A DNA stretch of 64,000 nt from an uncultured Lentisphaeraceae bacterium (GCA_937892925.1 CALBHX010000116.1:45977-109976); one strand, 5' to 3'. Counted from the stretch's first letter, positions 8,768 to 18,291 are shown. The notes: a model not told the origin generated them from the sequence alone. Made by a program: numbers and translations.

Positions 8768-9357
8768 GGCTGCCCTTCAGTATGGGCGGCGGCGTAACTC
8801 ATGAGCCAATCGTGCACAACTCCGCGCGGCAGCCCCATGACGTTGGAATAGGAACCGATTCGCCCGGCAATGAGCAGCTCGCCATGTGCGTGAATATCAT
8901 AGGCGCCTGCACGGTCATAGGGGCGGACGCGGTCGAGGTAGTCTTGCACGGTGGCGGCGCCATAGTGGCGGAAACGGAGACTGGTGGCTTCAATGCGCAG
9001 CTCCGGTTCGAGCGCATCTGGCGGCAGAAAGGCCACGGCGGTATAGACTTGCTGACATTTCCCGGCATAGGAGAGAAGCCATTCCTGCGCTTGCTGTTCG
9101 GTGCTCGGTTTGCCAAGGACATATCCTTGAAACCAGACGACGGTGTCGGCGGCCAGAATCAGGGCGCGGGGATGATGTGTTTGTACGGCTCGCGCTTTTC
9201 TTCTGGCATTGGTGCCTACGGTGGCCACGGGGTCATCCGGAAAGGCTACTTCTTGACATCTGGAGAGGTGAACCTCGAAGGATAGACCGAGTGCGCGGAG
9301 AATGGCGGCGCGACGCGGCGAGGCGGAGGCTAAAATAAGCGGGGGAAGGTTAGACAT
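8764..9357 (-). CDS. maf: Maf family nucleoside triphosphate pyrophosphatase
   Basis: 197 residues. The N-terminal LILASASPRRAAILRALGLSFEV is the Maf P-loop-like signature; AADTVVWFQGYVLGKPST holds the conserved Asp and Lys, and YDRAGAYDIHAHGELLIAGRIGSYSNVMGLP is the C-terminal signature. The enzyme hydrolyses non-canonical or modified NTPs (house-cleaning) and has been linked to division arrest. It lies 18 bases after the aminotransferase gene. Confidence 0.92.
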   Translation of the reverse strand: MSNLPPLILASASPRRAAILRALGLSFEVHLSRCQEVAFPDDPVATVGTNARRKARAVQTHHPRALILAADTVVWFQGYVLGKPSTEQQAQEWLLSYAGKCQQVYTAVAFLPPDALEPELRIEATSLRFRHYGAATVQDYLDRVRPYDRAGAYDIHAHGELLIAGRIGSYSNVMGLPRGVVHDWLMSYAAAHTEGQP

Positions 9358-9375
9358 GGGCGGGCTTGGCGGGGT

Positions 9376-10542
9376 TTAACGCGGTAGAGAAGTGAGGGCA
9401 TTGCCCATGCGTTCAAGCGCGGCAGAAAGGGTGGCAGTTTGCGTGGCGATGTTGATGCGCACCCACCCGGGCGCTCCAAAGATGGCGCCATCGTGCAGCG
9501 CTACGCCATGGCGCAGGAAGAAGTCGCGCGGCGTTTCGCCTTTCAGGTGCGGCATGAGCGCCCGGCAGTCCATAAAGGCCAGATAGGTGGCTTCGAGGCG
9601 GCAGAGGGGGAGTTTCCATTGTGCGGCGGCTTGCTCTAGCAGGGTGCGGTTGCGGCGGAGATAGGCAAGGAGACCTAGGCGCCAGGGCTCGCCGTGGCGG
9701 TATGCAGCTTCCGCACCGACCCAGCCAAAGAGGTTGACGGCGGGGACGATCTGGTCGTAGGAGCGCAGGAAATGTTCACGAAGGGCGGGGTTTGGAATGA
9801 CGGCGAAGGCACATCCGAGCCCGGGGATATTGAAGGTTTTGCTAGGCGCAATAAAGGCCATCAGCCGGCTGCGTTCGCTGTCGTTTTTGGCCAATGAGAG
9901 CATGGGGTGATAACGATAGGGGGCGTCGAGTACAAGCCCTCCGTGAATTTCGTCATCGGCTATTAGGAGGTCGTATGTTTCGGCGCAGTCAATAACGCGC
10001 CGGAGTTCAGCTTCGCTCCACAGGTGGCCGAGAGGGTTTTCCGGGTTGCAGAAGAGCCAGCCACCGGCACCAGCAGCTGGGAGGGTAATTTCTGGGGGGA
10101 GCGGCGCGCCAAAGGGCGCCAACGGCACTTTCCGTTCGCGCAGGCCAACTTGGGTAACTGCGGACATGAAGTGATGATAGACCGGCTCGCCAACAAGTAC
10201 ATCGCTATGGTCTGGGCGAATATCGCGCAGCATTTTGCAGAAGAGATTAAGCGAGGTAACAACGCCGGGTTGAGGCACCACCCAGTCGGGGTCAATGTTC
10301 CATCCATAGAGCGCGTGATGATAGTCGATCATGGCCTGAATGGCGCGTTTGGAATCGGCAGCATAACCGAAGCAGCCCTCCTGTGCCCGGGCTGTGAGCG
10401 CCTGAATGAGTTCGTCAAAGGCGCGGAAGTCCATATCTGCAATCCACAACGGGATGACATCCGGGGGAAATTGCGACCATTTGATGCTGTCGCTGTTCCG
10501 CCGAGGAAGGGGTGTGTCAAAGAAGTCAAAGTCGTAGATCAT
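9376..10542 (-). CDS. PatB/MalY-type PLP aminotransferase (probable cystathionine beta-lyase)
   Basis: 388 residues from the ATG at 10542; a TTG at 10554 overlapping the murD stop is an alternative. Fold type I PLP enzyme: IPLWIADMDF and GCFGYA are typical of the PatB/MalY group, VPQPGVV and ADDEIHGGLV give the PLP-binding Asp region, and IAPSKTFNIPGLG carries the Schiff-base Lys. C-terminal GWVRINIAT has the substrate-binding Arg. Known members cleave cystathionine or act as C-S lyases. Translational coupling with murD is likely from the position. Confidence 0.85.
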   Translation of the reverse strand: MIYDFDFFDTPLPRRNSDSIKWSQFPPDVIPLWIADMDFRAFDELIQALTARAQEGCFGYAADSKRAIQAMIDYHHALYGWNIDPDWVVPQPGVVTSLNLFCKMLRDIRPDHSDVLVGEPVYHHFMSAVTQVGLRERKVPLAPFGAPLPPEITLPAAGAGGWLFCNPENPLGHLWSEAELRRVIDCAETYDLLIADDEIHGGLVLDAPYRYHPMLSLAKNDSERSRLMAFIAPSKTFNIPGLGCAFAVIPNPALREHFLRSYDQIVPAVNLFGWVGAEAAYRHGEPWRLGLLAYLRRNRTLLEQAAAQWKLPLCRLEATYLAFMDCRALMPHLKGETPRDFFLRHGVALHDGAIFGAPGWVRINIATQTATLSAALERMGNALTSLPR

Positions 10543-10550
10543 AACAATTC

Positions 10551-11888
10551 TCAAGTGGTGGGAAGTTGGGAGAGGCGCTTCATTTGTGCTGCAAAGTCGT
10601 TGCCGCGTGCCCCCATGCCCGTGTATTGATCAAAACTGGCAGCTCCTGGGGAGAGAAGAATCGTATCGCCAGGGGCAGCATCGGCAAAGGCTTGTGCCAC
10701 GGCTGCGGACAGCGTGCCGCATGGTGTGCAGGGGAGCATATGTTGCCAAGCCTGGCGGAGGGGCTCTTGAGCTTCACCGATAAGATAGGCATGGAGCGCA
10801 AATTGGCGCAGGTCATCTTCCAAAAAATCAAGATCCTGCTCTTTGAGTCGGCCGCCGGCAATGAGGCGCACACGCCCGCCGACCATCCGAAGGGCGGCTT
10901 GGGTGGCCGCCAGGGACGTAGCCTTTGAGTCGTCGATGAAAGTGACGCCGCGCAGCGTGCCCAGAGTCTGGAAACGATGGGGAAGCGGTTGATAGGCAGC
11001 AAACCCGGCCGCGATGGCTTCCGGGGAGAGCCCACACGCGGTGAGCATGGCGGCAATCAGCGCTGCGGCGTTTCCAAGCACGGGATTATTGAATGTTCCG
11101 GAGACCGGGATATGTATTTCTCCATGAACAATGCCGCCGGGGACATACCGCCAATCTACCCAAGGTTCTGAGCCGAACCGCAACAGCTCAACACCCTGCG
11201 GGATACCCAGCGGTGAGAGCCCCCAGGGAAGGAAGGCTTTACATATGCCGGGGCGCTGTGCTTGAAACAGGCGCATTTTCAGCCGGCTGTAAACGTCCAT
11301 GCTCTTGTGTCGATCCAGGTGGTCGGCCTGAATGTTAAGGACGGCGGCAAGACGGGGGGCGAAGGTGCGTGTATACTCCATTTGGAACGAGGAAACTTCT
11401 GTTACGGCGATAACGCCGCGCCCAGCTTCGGGGCAATCTAATACACGTTCACACAATGGCGTCCCAAAGTTTCCTGCAGTAACGGCTGAGTGGCCGGCCA
11501 ATGTCAGCGTATCAGTTAGGCACTTGACAACAGAGCTTTTACCCTTGCTTCCCGTAATGGCCAGAAGATCTCCCTGCCAATAGATGGAGCCGAGTTCCAG
11601 TTCTGAGATGATGGCAAGGCCTCGGTCGCGCGCCGCAATGACCCAGGGGTGTTCCGGAGAGAGCGCGGGTGATACGATGGCCAGGTCATAGGAGCCATCG
11701 GGCAAGTGATCCCGCCCGGCACGCAGGCAACTGATTCCATCGGCTCCAAATTCTGCCAGCCGTTCAGCCGTCCAGTTTTCATCGACTACAGAGGCTTGCC
11801 CTTGCTGAGCCAGAATCAGCCGAGCCGCGGCGTGTCCACTTCGCCCGGCTCCAAGAATCAATGCATTCCGGTGGTCATAACGTGCCAT
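10551..11888 (-). CDS. murD: UDP-N-acetylmuramoyl-L-alanine:D-glutamate ligase
   Basis: 445 residues from the ATG at 11888 (preceded by GGATGGGGG; a second ATG four codons upstream is possible). N-terminal LGAGRSGHAAARL binds the UDP moiety, ITGSKGKSSVVKCLTDTL is the Mur-ligase P-loop, TEVSSFQME and NIQADHLDRH are central signatures, and FIDDSKATSLAATQAAL and IAGGRLKEQDLD mark the C-terminal domain. It adds D-glutamate during peptidoglycan precursor synthesis in the cytoplasm. It sits alone, outside any dcw cluster, between a TPR membrane protein gene (14-base overlap) and an aminotransferase gene. Confidence 0.95.
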   Translation of the reverse strand: MARYDHRNALILGAGRSGHAAARLILAQQGQASVVDENWTAERLAEFGADGISCLRAGRDHLPDGSYDLAIVSPALSPEHPWVIAARDRGLAIISELELGSIYWQGDLLAITGSKGKSSVVKCLTDTLTLAGHSAVTAGNFGTPLCERVLDCPEAGRGVIAVTEVSSFQMEYTRTFAPRLAAVLNIQADHLDRHKSMDVYSRLKMRLFQAQRPGICKAFLPWGLSPLGIPQGVELLRFGSEPWVDWRYVPGGIVHGEIHIPVSGTFNNPVLGNAAALIAAMLTACGLSPEAIAAGFAAYQPLPHRFQTLGTLRGVTFIDDSKATSLAATQAALRMVGGRVRLIAGGRLKEQDLDFLEDDLRQFALHAYLIGEAQEPLRQAWQHMLPCTPCGTLSAAVAQAFADAAPGDTILLSPGAASFDQYTGMGARGNDFAAQMKRLSQLPTT

Positions 11889-14800
11889 GATTGCCCCCAT
11901 CCTGCTGCATTTGCGTGGTTAAGCGTTTCAATTCTGCCCGGCTGGCATCATCGAGTTCCTGTACACGGGCCTGAACTTCGGCCAAAAGCGCACGAGCTTG
12001 TTCTAGCTTCCCCTGGTGGAAGTTCAGCAGGGCGCGAGTGAGTTGGAGCCGAGGATCTCTAGGTTGTCCTTTGCGGAGCTCTTTGGCCATGGCGTCGGCG
12101 GTGTTCAGTTCGTTCTCAGCTTCTGACAGGCGCCCCATGGCAATTAGAGCGGCGGCGGCGGTTTCATATGCTACGGAGAGGTTTGGGGCTAATCGATAGG
12201 CCTGACGTGCGGTTGCCAGTGCGGCATTCCAGTCTCCTTGCCGCCGATAAACTTCGGCCAAGTCGTTGAAAGCTTCCGGAAGTGGGTGCTCAATCTGTGG
12301 ATCGGTGGCAGCTTTCAGATAACGAGCGGCTCGGCTGAGGTCATTGGTTTGGAGGGCAAGGGAACCCATGACATAGTTGGAGAGAGGGTGTAACCGATCC
12401 TGATAAAGGAAATCGCGAGCGTGGCGTTCGGCGGATACGCGGTCGTTTAGGCGGATATCCAGCGACAGGATTGTATCGCGTAAGGCTGCCACGTCTGGAT
12501 TTAGTGCATGGGCACGAAGATAAGCCGCGCGGGCGTTGGCTAACCGTCCTTCCCGTTCAGCCAATTGTGCCCGGATGATTTGAACGCAATAATGGTCGTC
12601 GGTCCCGGCGGCAGCGGACAGCCGCTGCAGGGTAGATGTGCGGAGGGTTTGAAGATCGCCTGCTTCCAATTGAAGCGTTGCCAGCATGGCCAGTGCTTCC
12701 ACATGTTTGGGCTCGGATTTCAGGCAACGCTTTAATGCCGCCTGCGCCTGGATGGTCTCACCCGCTGCGGCGTGGCATAACGCCCGGTCATAGGCCAAAG
12801 CTTCCTTGCCCCCCAGAGCTTCGGCCTGCTCCAACAGTTGGAAGGCTTCTTTATAATTCTTCTCCTGCAATAATGCTCGGATGAGCGATCGAAGATAGGC
12901 CAGGCGTTGGGCGTCATCTTTCGCATGGTCAAGCAGCCGGCGGTAACGTGCAACGGCTTCCTGACGCTTCCCAGGCGTTACATTATAAAGTGCGGCAATG
13001 GCTCCCTGGAACGCTTCACGCGTGTTGTCGTCGAGCATGGCAAGCGTCAAATCAAGACCGCTTAATGCTGCACCTGTCTGCCCGCTCATGGCCCACTGGC
13101 CGGCTAACGCACTGATCAACTGCGGCGAACGGATATAACCAAACGTTTGACTAAGTGTCCATAACTGATACTTTTTGCCGCTCAGCCGTTTTAACAAGTT
13201 ACGAATCTCTCCTTCACACCACCTTTTCTTCTCCGGATGAAGCCCGCCGTGGATAAGTTCCAGAAGATTAAACAAGGCTGAAATATTTTCCGAATCATAG
13301 GCATATACGGCAGCGAATTGTTCCCAAGCCTGCTCCAACTGCCCGGCATCTGCCAGGAAAAAGGCAGTATTGTTTGCGACGAAGCTTATCTGCCGGCGCA
13401 CTCGCTCGGCTAATAGGCGAAGCGGCGCAGCGGCTTCGTCCAACACGGCCTGCGGCGGCAATGCCGGGAAATAAACTGGCGTTGAATGCGTGGTTATGGC
13501 CTTATGCAGATGCGTTCGGTCAATCGCTCCGCGGTACCACAACCGTTCCGGAAGCGGGTAGCGATTCCCCGTGAACCACAAATCCGGCAGGCCAATCGTT
13601 ACAAATCGGCTTCCGGCTTCTGCATCCTGCCGAAGCCAATCCTGAATGAACGGCACCATGCCCAAATCGAGTGAACGAATCAATTGTTCTCGTAATTCCG
13701 GCTTTGCTGCGAAATAACCAGAGTTCATCAGTGCTTGGCGCAAGCGGATCATGGCATCCGGGCGATGATCTTGTGCCAGCGAGAAATGGATTACTGGTAT
13801 TTGACGCTCACGAAGGCGCAAAGCCAGCAGAGCATCCAGCGAAGGTTCCCCGAGAAGCCAGGTCTCTCCTCCTTTTGCACAATCCAGGAAAGCATCGGCC
13901 ACACGCTTAGGTAAAGCCGCGGCAGCCGTATCTGCCTGCCATGCACGGATACTTGCCCAGCTGCCGCCCAACACCAGCATCAACAGCAATACCGGCACGG
14001 TTCCCCACGCCAGCCATTGCCCCAAACGCCGCACAGTCGGCGACTCTTCCGCCCCCTCGGCAGTTCGGTTCCCCAACGCCAGCAATACTCCGCCTCCTGC
14101 CGTAAGACCAGCTGCAAAGGCCAACATGGCCGCCCAAACTGCAGCATTCGCCATCGGCCACTGCTTGTCCAAAAGCACGTACGGCGAAACCGGTATTGGA
14201 AAGACCGCAAGGATGACCAGTAAAACGAGCGTTACGTAGGTAAAGAGCACTGCAGGCGACCGCCGATTATTCCCGATATCTCGTCCTAGCAGAAGTGCTA
14301 ACACAAACGGCAATACACCAAAGAAACTGATGAGCAGCCAACTGCCTTGCTGGATCGAAAGTACGCCAGCCAGCCAATTCCGGGCAAATCCGCTCGCGGC
14401 AGCCCGCACAGTCTCTGCTCCGCCGGGAGCCATTCCCAATAGGACTGCTGCCGCAAATGTTCCTGTTACCCCAAGGCCAAAGGGGAACAACCACCGCCCG
14501 ATAAGCGACTTGACTCCAAATCGTTCATCACTTCTCCAGGCAGAAATTCCCAGGACAAGCCAGGCTGCGATAGCAAGCACACCGACTGTTGGAGCCTCCG
14601 GAAGGGTCAACCCAAGGAAAAAGGAGGCAGCCAGAACTCGGTTTGGCGAAAAAGACGCCAATGCCCGCAAGGTAAACAACCAGCTTCCGGCCATGAGGAA
14701 AAGATCCACACTCTGTGCCTGCACGTGTGTTCCAGCACGAAGAAAAGCCGGCGTGAGCAGCAGAGCAAATGCCGTCGTCAGCGAAGCCGCCCGCATGGCT

Positions 14801-15138
14801 GGCTCCAGTGCCGGCAGGGAGCGCGGATCCTGTGTAGCCGCCTTCAAAAACGTTCGTACCGCTGCGCATAAGAGCGCTACTGTGCATCCGCCCAGCATGA
14901 CTGCCGCTAGATTTAGCCCGGCTACTGTCTGCCCCGGCGGAAGCCAACGCCCAATCCCGCCGAGCAATGCCATCGCTAACGGGTGCTGTACGTGGCCGCT
15001 TGACCAGACGCCAAGCGTTTGCGCCAACCAGTCAGCATCCGCTCCCGGCCATACCCAGGGAGCTCGCAGGATAAACAGAATGATGAACGGCAGGCTCCAT
15101 GGAAGCAGTGAAAGAGCCCAGGCAAAAGCGCGTTTCAT
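11875..15138 (-). CDS. Large membrane protein: GT-C/DUF2723-like N-terminus plus TPR C-terminus
   Basis: 1087 residues from the ATG at 15138, which follows a GGAG and stands just after the preceding stop. The N-terminal 430 residues contain around ten membrane helices. Their first loop (PGADADWLAQTLGV...HPLAMALLGGIGRWLPPG...LNLAAVMLGG) resembles DUF2723/GT-C membrane glycosyltransferases with the Asp-containing first loop. A soluble region follows, and from about residue 590 a long TPR array (repeated A-x-x-L-G-x-x-x-x-A patterns) to the end. A role in envelope glycan or protein O-glycosylation is possible but not shown. Cotranscription with ruvB and murD is likely. Confidence 0.6.
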   Translation of the reverse strand: MKRAFAWALSLLPWSLPFIILFILRAPWVWPGADADWLAQTLGVWSSGHVQHPLAMALLGGIGRWLPPGQTVAGLNLAAVMLGGCTVALLCAAVRTFLKAATQDPRSLPALEPAMRAASLTTAFALLLTPAFLRAGTHVQAQSVDLFLMAGSWLFTLRALASFSPNRVLAASFFLGLTLPEAPTVGVLAIAAWLVLGISAWRSDERFGVKSLIGRWLFPFGLGVTGTFAAAVLLGMAPGGAETVRAAASGFARNWLAGVLSIQQGSWLLISFFGVLPFVLALLLGRDIGNNRRSPAVLFTYVTLVLLVILAVFPIPVSPYVLLDKQWPMANAAVWAAMLAFAAGLTAGGGVLLALGNRTAEGAEESPTVRRLGQWLAWGTVPVLLLMLVLGGSWASIRAWQADTAAAALPKRVADAFLDCAKGGETWLLGEPSLDALLALRLRERQIPVIHFSLAQDHRPDAMIRLRQALMNSGYFAAKPELREQLIRSLDLGMVPFIQDWLRQDAEAGSRFVTIGLPDLWFTGNRYPLPERLWYRGAIDRTHLHKAITTHSTPVYFPALPPQAVLDEAAAPLRLLAERVRRQISFVANNTAFFLADAGQLEQAWEQFAAVYAYDSENISALFNLLELIHGGLHPEKKRWCEGEIRNLLKRLSGKKYQLWTLSQTFGYIRSPQLISALAGQWAMSGQTGAALSGLDLTLAMLDDNTREAFQGAIAALYNVTPGKRQEAVARYRRLLDHAKDDAQRLAYLRSLIRALLQEKNYKEAFQLLEQAEALGGKEALAYDRALCHAAAGETIQAQAALKRCLKSEPKHVEALAMLATLQLEAGDLQTLRTSTLQRLSAAAGTDDHYCVQIIRAQLAEREGRLANARAAYLRAHALNPDVAALRDTILSLDIRLNDRVSAERHARDFLYQDRLHPLSNYVMGSLALQTNDLSRAARYLKAATDPQIEHPLPEAFNDLAEVYRRQGDWNAALATARQAYRLAPNLSVAYETAAAALIAMGRLSEAENELNTADAMAKELRKGQPRDPRLQLTRALLNFHQGKLEQARALLAEVQARVQELDDASRAELKRLTTQMQQDGGNHGTL

Positions 15139-15142
15139 GGCA

Positions 15143-15805
15143 TTACTCCGGTTGGTCGGCGGCGGGTATTTCAGGTTCGGGAGGCCGGTGCCAATCGCCC
15201 TCGCCGCAGGCAAAGTCTGTTTCTACAGCTCGAATGTCGTCATTGGTGTCGGGCAGGCCGTCCGGTCCGCAGGAAAAAAGCACCGGCGCTTCAAATGGAG
15301 AGGTGGGCATCCGATAAACGTAAGGGGTTCCCCACGGATCTTTATAGGCCCAATTGATATAAGGCCCCTTCCATCCCGGCACGTGGTAGTTTTTAGCCAG
15401 GGCAAAAAGCCCCAGCCGCTGCTGTGGCCAGGAGCCGGTATGTATGCGGAACAGCGCCATGGCTTTGGCCACGGTGGCCACGCTTCGGCGTGCCCGAAGC
15501 TGGTTCAGCGGTGTGGTCTTCTGCAGGATGGTTTTTGACGGGTTGCGGATGGCCAGCGTCAGACCCGCCCCGACAAACAGGAGAAGCATCAGCAGTCCAA
15601 CCACCGTTTTGGGGGACTTTAATACCGCTGCGTCCAGTCGCAACCCAAGCTGCAGCCGTTCCTCTTCAGCTTTACGGCGGATGGTTTCAATTTTACGCTT
15701 GGCTTCACGCCGTTCTTCGGCGCTCCGCCAGCGCACCCCACGGACGCTTCCTTCCTTTCGGACGAGGCGAAGGGGTTTGGGCGGTTTGGAGAGATGCACG
15801 GCCAT
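15143..15805 (-). CDS. Membrane-anchored protein with GspG-like pseudopilin C-terminal domain
   Basis: 220 residues from the ATG at 15805, 13 bases after ruvB; a longer frame into ruvB has no support. Residues 27-60 are highly charged and probably coiled coil (RREAKRKIETIRRKAEEE). One membrane helix (about 67-87) follows, and then a region like the major pseudopilin C-terminal domain: WPQQRLGLFAL, GWKGPYINWAYKDPWGTPYVY, CGPDGLPDTNDDI (the calcium-loop-like Asp cluster). The prepilin cleavage motif G-F-T-L-x-E is absent, and about 60 cytoplasmic residues precede the helix. It is therefore unlikely to be processed as a pilin. Function unknown. Confidence 0.7.
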   Translation of the reverse strand: MAVHLSKPPKPLRLVRKEGSVRGVRWRSAEERREAKRKIETIRRKAEEERLQLGLRLDAAVLKSPKTVVGLLMLLLFVGAGLTLAIRNPSKTILQKTTPLNQLRARRSVATVAKAMALFRIHTGSWPQQRLGLFALAKNYHVPGWKGPYINWAYKDPWGTPYVYRMPTSPFEAPVLFSCGPDGLPDTNDDIRAVETDFACGEGDWHRPPEPEIPAADQPE

Positions 15806-15818
15806 GCGTTTTATTTCC

Positions 15819-16835
15819 TTAAAAAAGCATGTCCTGCTGTCCGGCAGGGCGGAGACCCAATCGTTCAAAGGTTTTAGGCAAGGCCACACGTCCTTTCGGC
15901 GTTCGATCAAGATAACCTTCCTGAATCAGGTAAGGTTCATAGACCTCCTCTACGGTGTCTGCCTCTTCTCCCACGGCTACGGCAATGGTGGCAACGCCTA
16001 CGGGCCCTCCGCCGAACTTTCCTGCAATCGCTTCCAGAATCCGCAGATCCATCTCGTCCAACCCCTGCGGATCAATCTCCAATAATGCGAGTGCGCGGTC
16101 GGCAATCTCAGCGGTGATGCGGTTGTCTGCGCGTACTTGCGCATAATCGCGTACACGCCGGAGCAGATTGTTCGCAATACGCGGGGTGCCGCGGCTGCGC
16201 ATGGCAATTTCCAGCGCGCCCGCTTCATCAATTCCAACATTCAGTTTTCCTGCACTGCGCATGATGATGCGGGAGAGCTCTTCGTGAGAGTAGTAATCCA
16301 GCCGATTCTGTAGCCCGAAACGTGAACGCAGGGGCGCAGAAATCAAACCGCTGCGGGTCGTGGCGCCTACCAGGGTGAATCGGGGCAGCTCGAGGCGGAC
16401 GCTCCGGGCATTGGGCCCTTGGTCAATCATGATATCGATGACGAAGTCTTCCATTGCCGAATACAGATATTCTTCAACGGTTCGCTGCATTCGATGGATT
16501 TCGTCAATAAATACAATGTCTCCTGGTTCCAAGGATGTTAAAAGCCCGGCCAGATCCGAGGGCTTGTCGATAACCGGCCCGCTAGTGGCTTTTACATGCA
16601 CGCCCATTGCCTCGCCAAGGATGTAGGCCAGCGTGGTCTTACCCAGCCCCGGAGGTCCAGAAAGCAGTACGTGATCCAGCTGCTCCCCGCGCCCCTGCGC
16701 TGCTTCAACGGCCAACATCAGGCGGTCACGCACTTTTTGCTGCCCCAGAAAGTCTGCAAACCGGGTTGGGCGTAGCCGGTTGTCAAACGAGGCGTTCCGT
16801 TGATTCATTTCTTCCGAAGGTCTGGGCGTTTCCAT
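15819..16835 (-). CDS. ruvB: Holliday junction branch migration ATPase RuvB
   Basis: 338 residues. [18 protein letters not shown], the Walker [15 protein letters not shown], Walker B FIDEIHRM, sensor 1 [10 protein letters not shown], arginine finger LRSRFGL and the C-terminal [42 protein letters not shown] are all present. RuvB is the hexameric motor that moves Holliday junctions with RuvA; neither ruvA nor ruvC is next to it here. The ATG at 16835 has AGGAG almost touching it; an ATG at 16808 with GGAAG upstream is a second candidate start. It is the first gene of a seven-gene minus-strand run. Confidence 0.97.
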   Translation of the reverse strand: METPRPSEEMNQRNASFDNRLRPTRFADFLGQQKVRDRLMLAVEAAQGRGEQLDHVLLSGPPGLGKTTLAYILGEAMGVHVKATSGPVIDKPSDLAGLLTSLEPGDIVFIDEIHRMQRTVEEYLYSAMEDFVIDIMIDQGPNARSVRLELPRFTLVGATTRSGLISAPLRSRFGLQNRLDYYSHEELSRIIMRSAGKLNVGIDEAGALEIAMRSRGTPRIANNLLRRVRDYAQVRADNRITAEIADRALALLEIDPQGLDEMDLRILEAIAGKFGGGPVGVATIAVAVGEEADTVEEVYEPYLIQEGYLDRTPKGRVALPKTFERLGLRPAGQQDMLF

Positions 16836-16843
16836 ACTCCTAT

Positions 16844-16849
16844 ATTATA
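16844..16849 (-). promoter_or_regulatory. -10 element upstream of ruvB
   Basis: A perfect TATAAT on the minus strand ends 9 bases before the ruvB ATG at 16835, so the transcript would have almost no leader, or the start at 16808 is used. No clear -35 is visible. Confidence 0.45.
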
Positions 16850-16916
16850 GCGAAAAGGGTTTGCCCCGCACGGGATTTTTACCGTGGTTTCTCACCGGGG
16901 CCCTGGGATTGTTTTA

Positions 16917-16981
16917 TAGATCCGCCCCGGCTTCGAGGCGAGCCTGGGGCAGGTTGGCTCCGGATTCGGGGTGAGTCTATC
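16917..16981. repeat. CCGCCCCGG-family intergenic hairpin element
   Basis: Begins ATAGATCCGCCCCGG and ends CGGGGTGAGTCTAT. The two ends pair imperfectly (about 11 of 14 positions) around a GC-rich middle. It lies in the 281-base gap between ruvB and the 3' end of the DUF4861 gene. Confidence 0.5.
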
Positions 16982-17116
16982 TTTCCCTTGGGCGATGCGG
17001 TTTGGCGCTCTGCTCAGATTGTCAATGAGGGAAGAGGGGCTTTTGGGGAAGGAAAAAGAAAAGGGGAAGCCGGCTTTTCCCTCGCAAAGATGCACGAAAT
17101 GGAAGCGGGAACGGTG

Positions 17117-18262
17117 TTATTTGCCGCGGATGTATTGGACGCGCAGGGGTGCGCGTAATCGGCGCAAGGTGGCTTCCTGAAGAGCTTCCCAGGCTTCAAA
17201 GGTGGCGGGCGCGGCTTTGCTCCATCCGGCGCCCCAGTAGTAGGTGAGGGGGGCGTTGGCTGATTGGGGGAACGTGGCAATGAGATGATCCACGGCTCCA
17301 GCTCGTTTGGCCTCCTGCGGGGGAAGCGGAAGGTACATGGTTTCGGCGGCCGGGGTGGGGAAGAGGGCGCCGATGAAAAGCGTACCCTGACCTTTTCCGG
17401 GCGGGTCTGTGGGGTCGGCATAAGCCAGGCGGTTTGGGGTGCATCGACTGGCTCCGTGGTCATGCCGAACGATGCCGACTACAGGCGTGAAGCCATGCCC
17501 CAGACCTTCGTAGGAAACGGTGGTGCGGTTGAAGGGCGTGTGGGCGTCAAGCGAGATGAGGCGGCGTTCAATAATCTGTGTTCCGTTAAACGTGCGCGGA
17601 GGGTAAGTGAGGCGTACGGTAAAACGCAGAGGTCCATTGTCGAGGATGTCGCAGGCGGCGTACGCCCAGGGGTAGAGTAGGTGGCCGTCCTGGAGCAGAC
17701 CGGTGGCGCCGGCGCCGAGCGTGGGGCCGACTTTGTAGCAGTCAAGGCCGTTTCCATGGTCTTTGTGGTAGGTAATGCCGCGCTTGAGCTCATCGTAGTA
17801 GCGCTTTTCTACAACGGGTTGGGTGGTGGCGCGCTTGCACCAGACATCATAGCCAAAGGCGCGTTCGCCAGACTTCTGGAGCGCAGGGCCATAGGCGCGG
17901 AAGGCCACAAGGTCATTTTCCCAGGCCACATCGTCTACACGTTCTGGATAGACGCGGCCGCAGGCGATCGTGTTGTAGGAAAAGGGCATCTGGGTGGGGG
18001 TGAGAATATAGCGGGCTTCCCCGTTGGCCGGAAGGCTGACGGGGAAGAGGAGCTTGCCGTCGTAGGTACGCTGGCTGGGGAGTAATTCACCGGTTTCGGT
18101 ATGGACGAGCCAATGTCCTTCGGGCACACCGGGCACCTCCACGATTTCTCGGCTGCGCGGTTCATTGAGCGGGTTTGCCACATGGACGGTGTGAGGCTGC
18201 ACTTTGGCTGCGGCAAGGCAGGTGAAAAAGACGGAGAAAAGGAGTGTCAGAGAAGATTTCAT
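17117..18262 (-). CDS. Secreted DUF4861-family protein
   Basis: 381 residues with a signal peptide (SLTLLFSVFFTCLAAA, cut near residue 19). The body carries the DUF4861 hallmarks: RVYPERVDDVAWENDLVAFRAYGP, YDVWCKRA, YHKDHGNGLDCYKVGPTLGAGATGL, and FTPVVGIVRHDHGA towards the C-terminus. Members are found beside polysaccharide lyases and glycan degradation genes in Bacteroidetes and PVC bacteria; the reaction is not established to my knowledge. It is the last gene of a run starting at gspF, 29 bases after the glycosyltransferase stop. Confidence 0.75.
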   Translation of the reverse strand: MKSSLTLLFSVFFTCLAAAKVQPHTVHVANPLNEPRSREIVEVPGVPEGHWLVHTETGELLPSQRTYDGKLLFPVSLPANGEARYILTPTQMPFSYNTIACGRVYPERVDDVAWENDLVAFRAYGPALQKSGERAFGYDVWCKRATTQPVVEKRYYDELKRGITYHKDHGNGLDCYKVGPTLGAGATGLLQDGHLLYPWAYAACDILDNGPLRFTVRLTYPPRTFNGTQIIERRLISLDAHTPFNRTTVSYEGLGHGFTPVVGIVRHDHGASRCTPNRLAYADPTDPPGKGQGTLFIGALFPTPAAETMYLPLPPQEAKRAGAVDHLIATFPQSANAPLTYYWGAGWSKAAPATFEAWEALQEATLRRLRAPLRVQYIRGK

Positions 18263-18291
18263 CGTATGTTTCCGAGTGGAGGCATGGCGGC

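Noticed and set aside
14330..15538. A 402-codon open frame on the + strand
   Set aside because: It is antisense to the TPR membrane protein and the pseudopilin-like gene, has Ser/Pro/Arg-rich composition and no domain that I recognise; the minus-strand genes are convincing.
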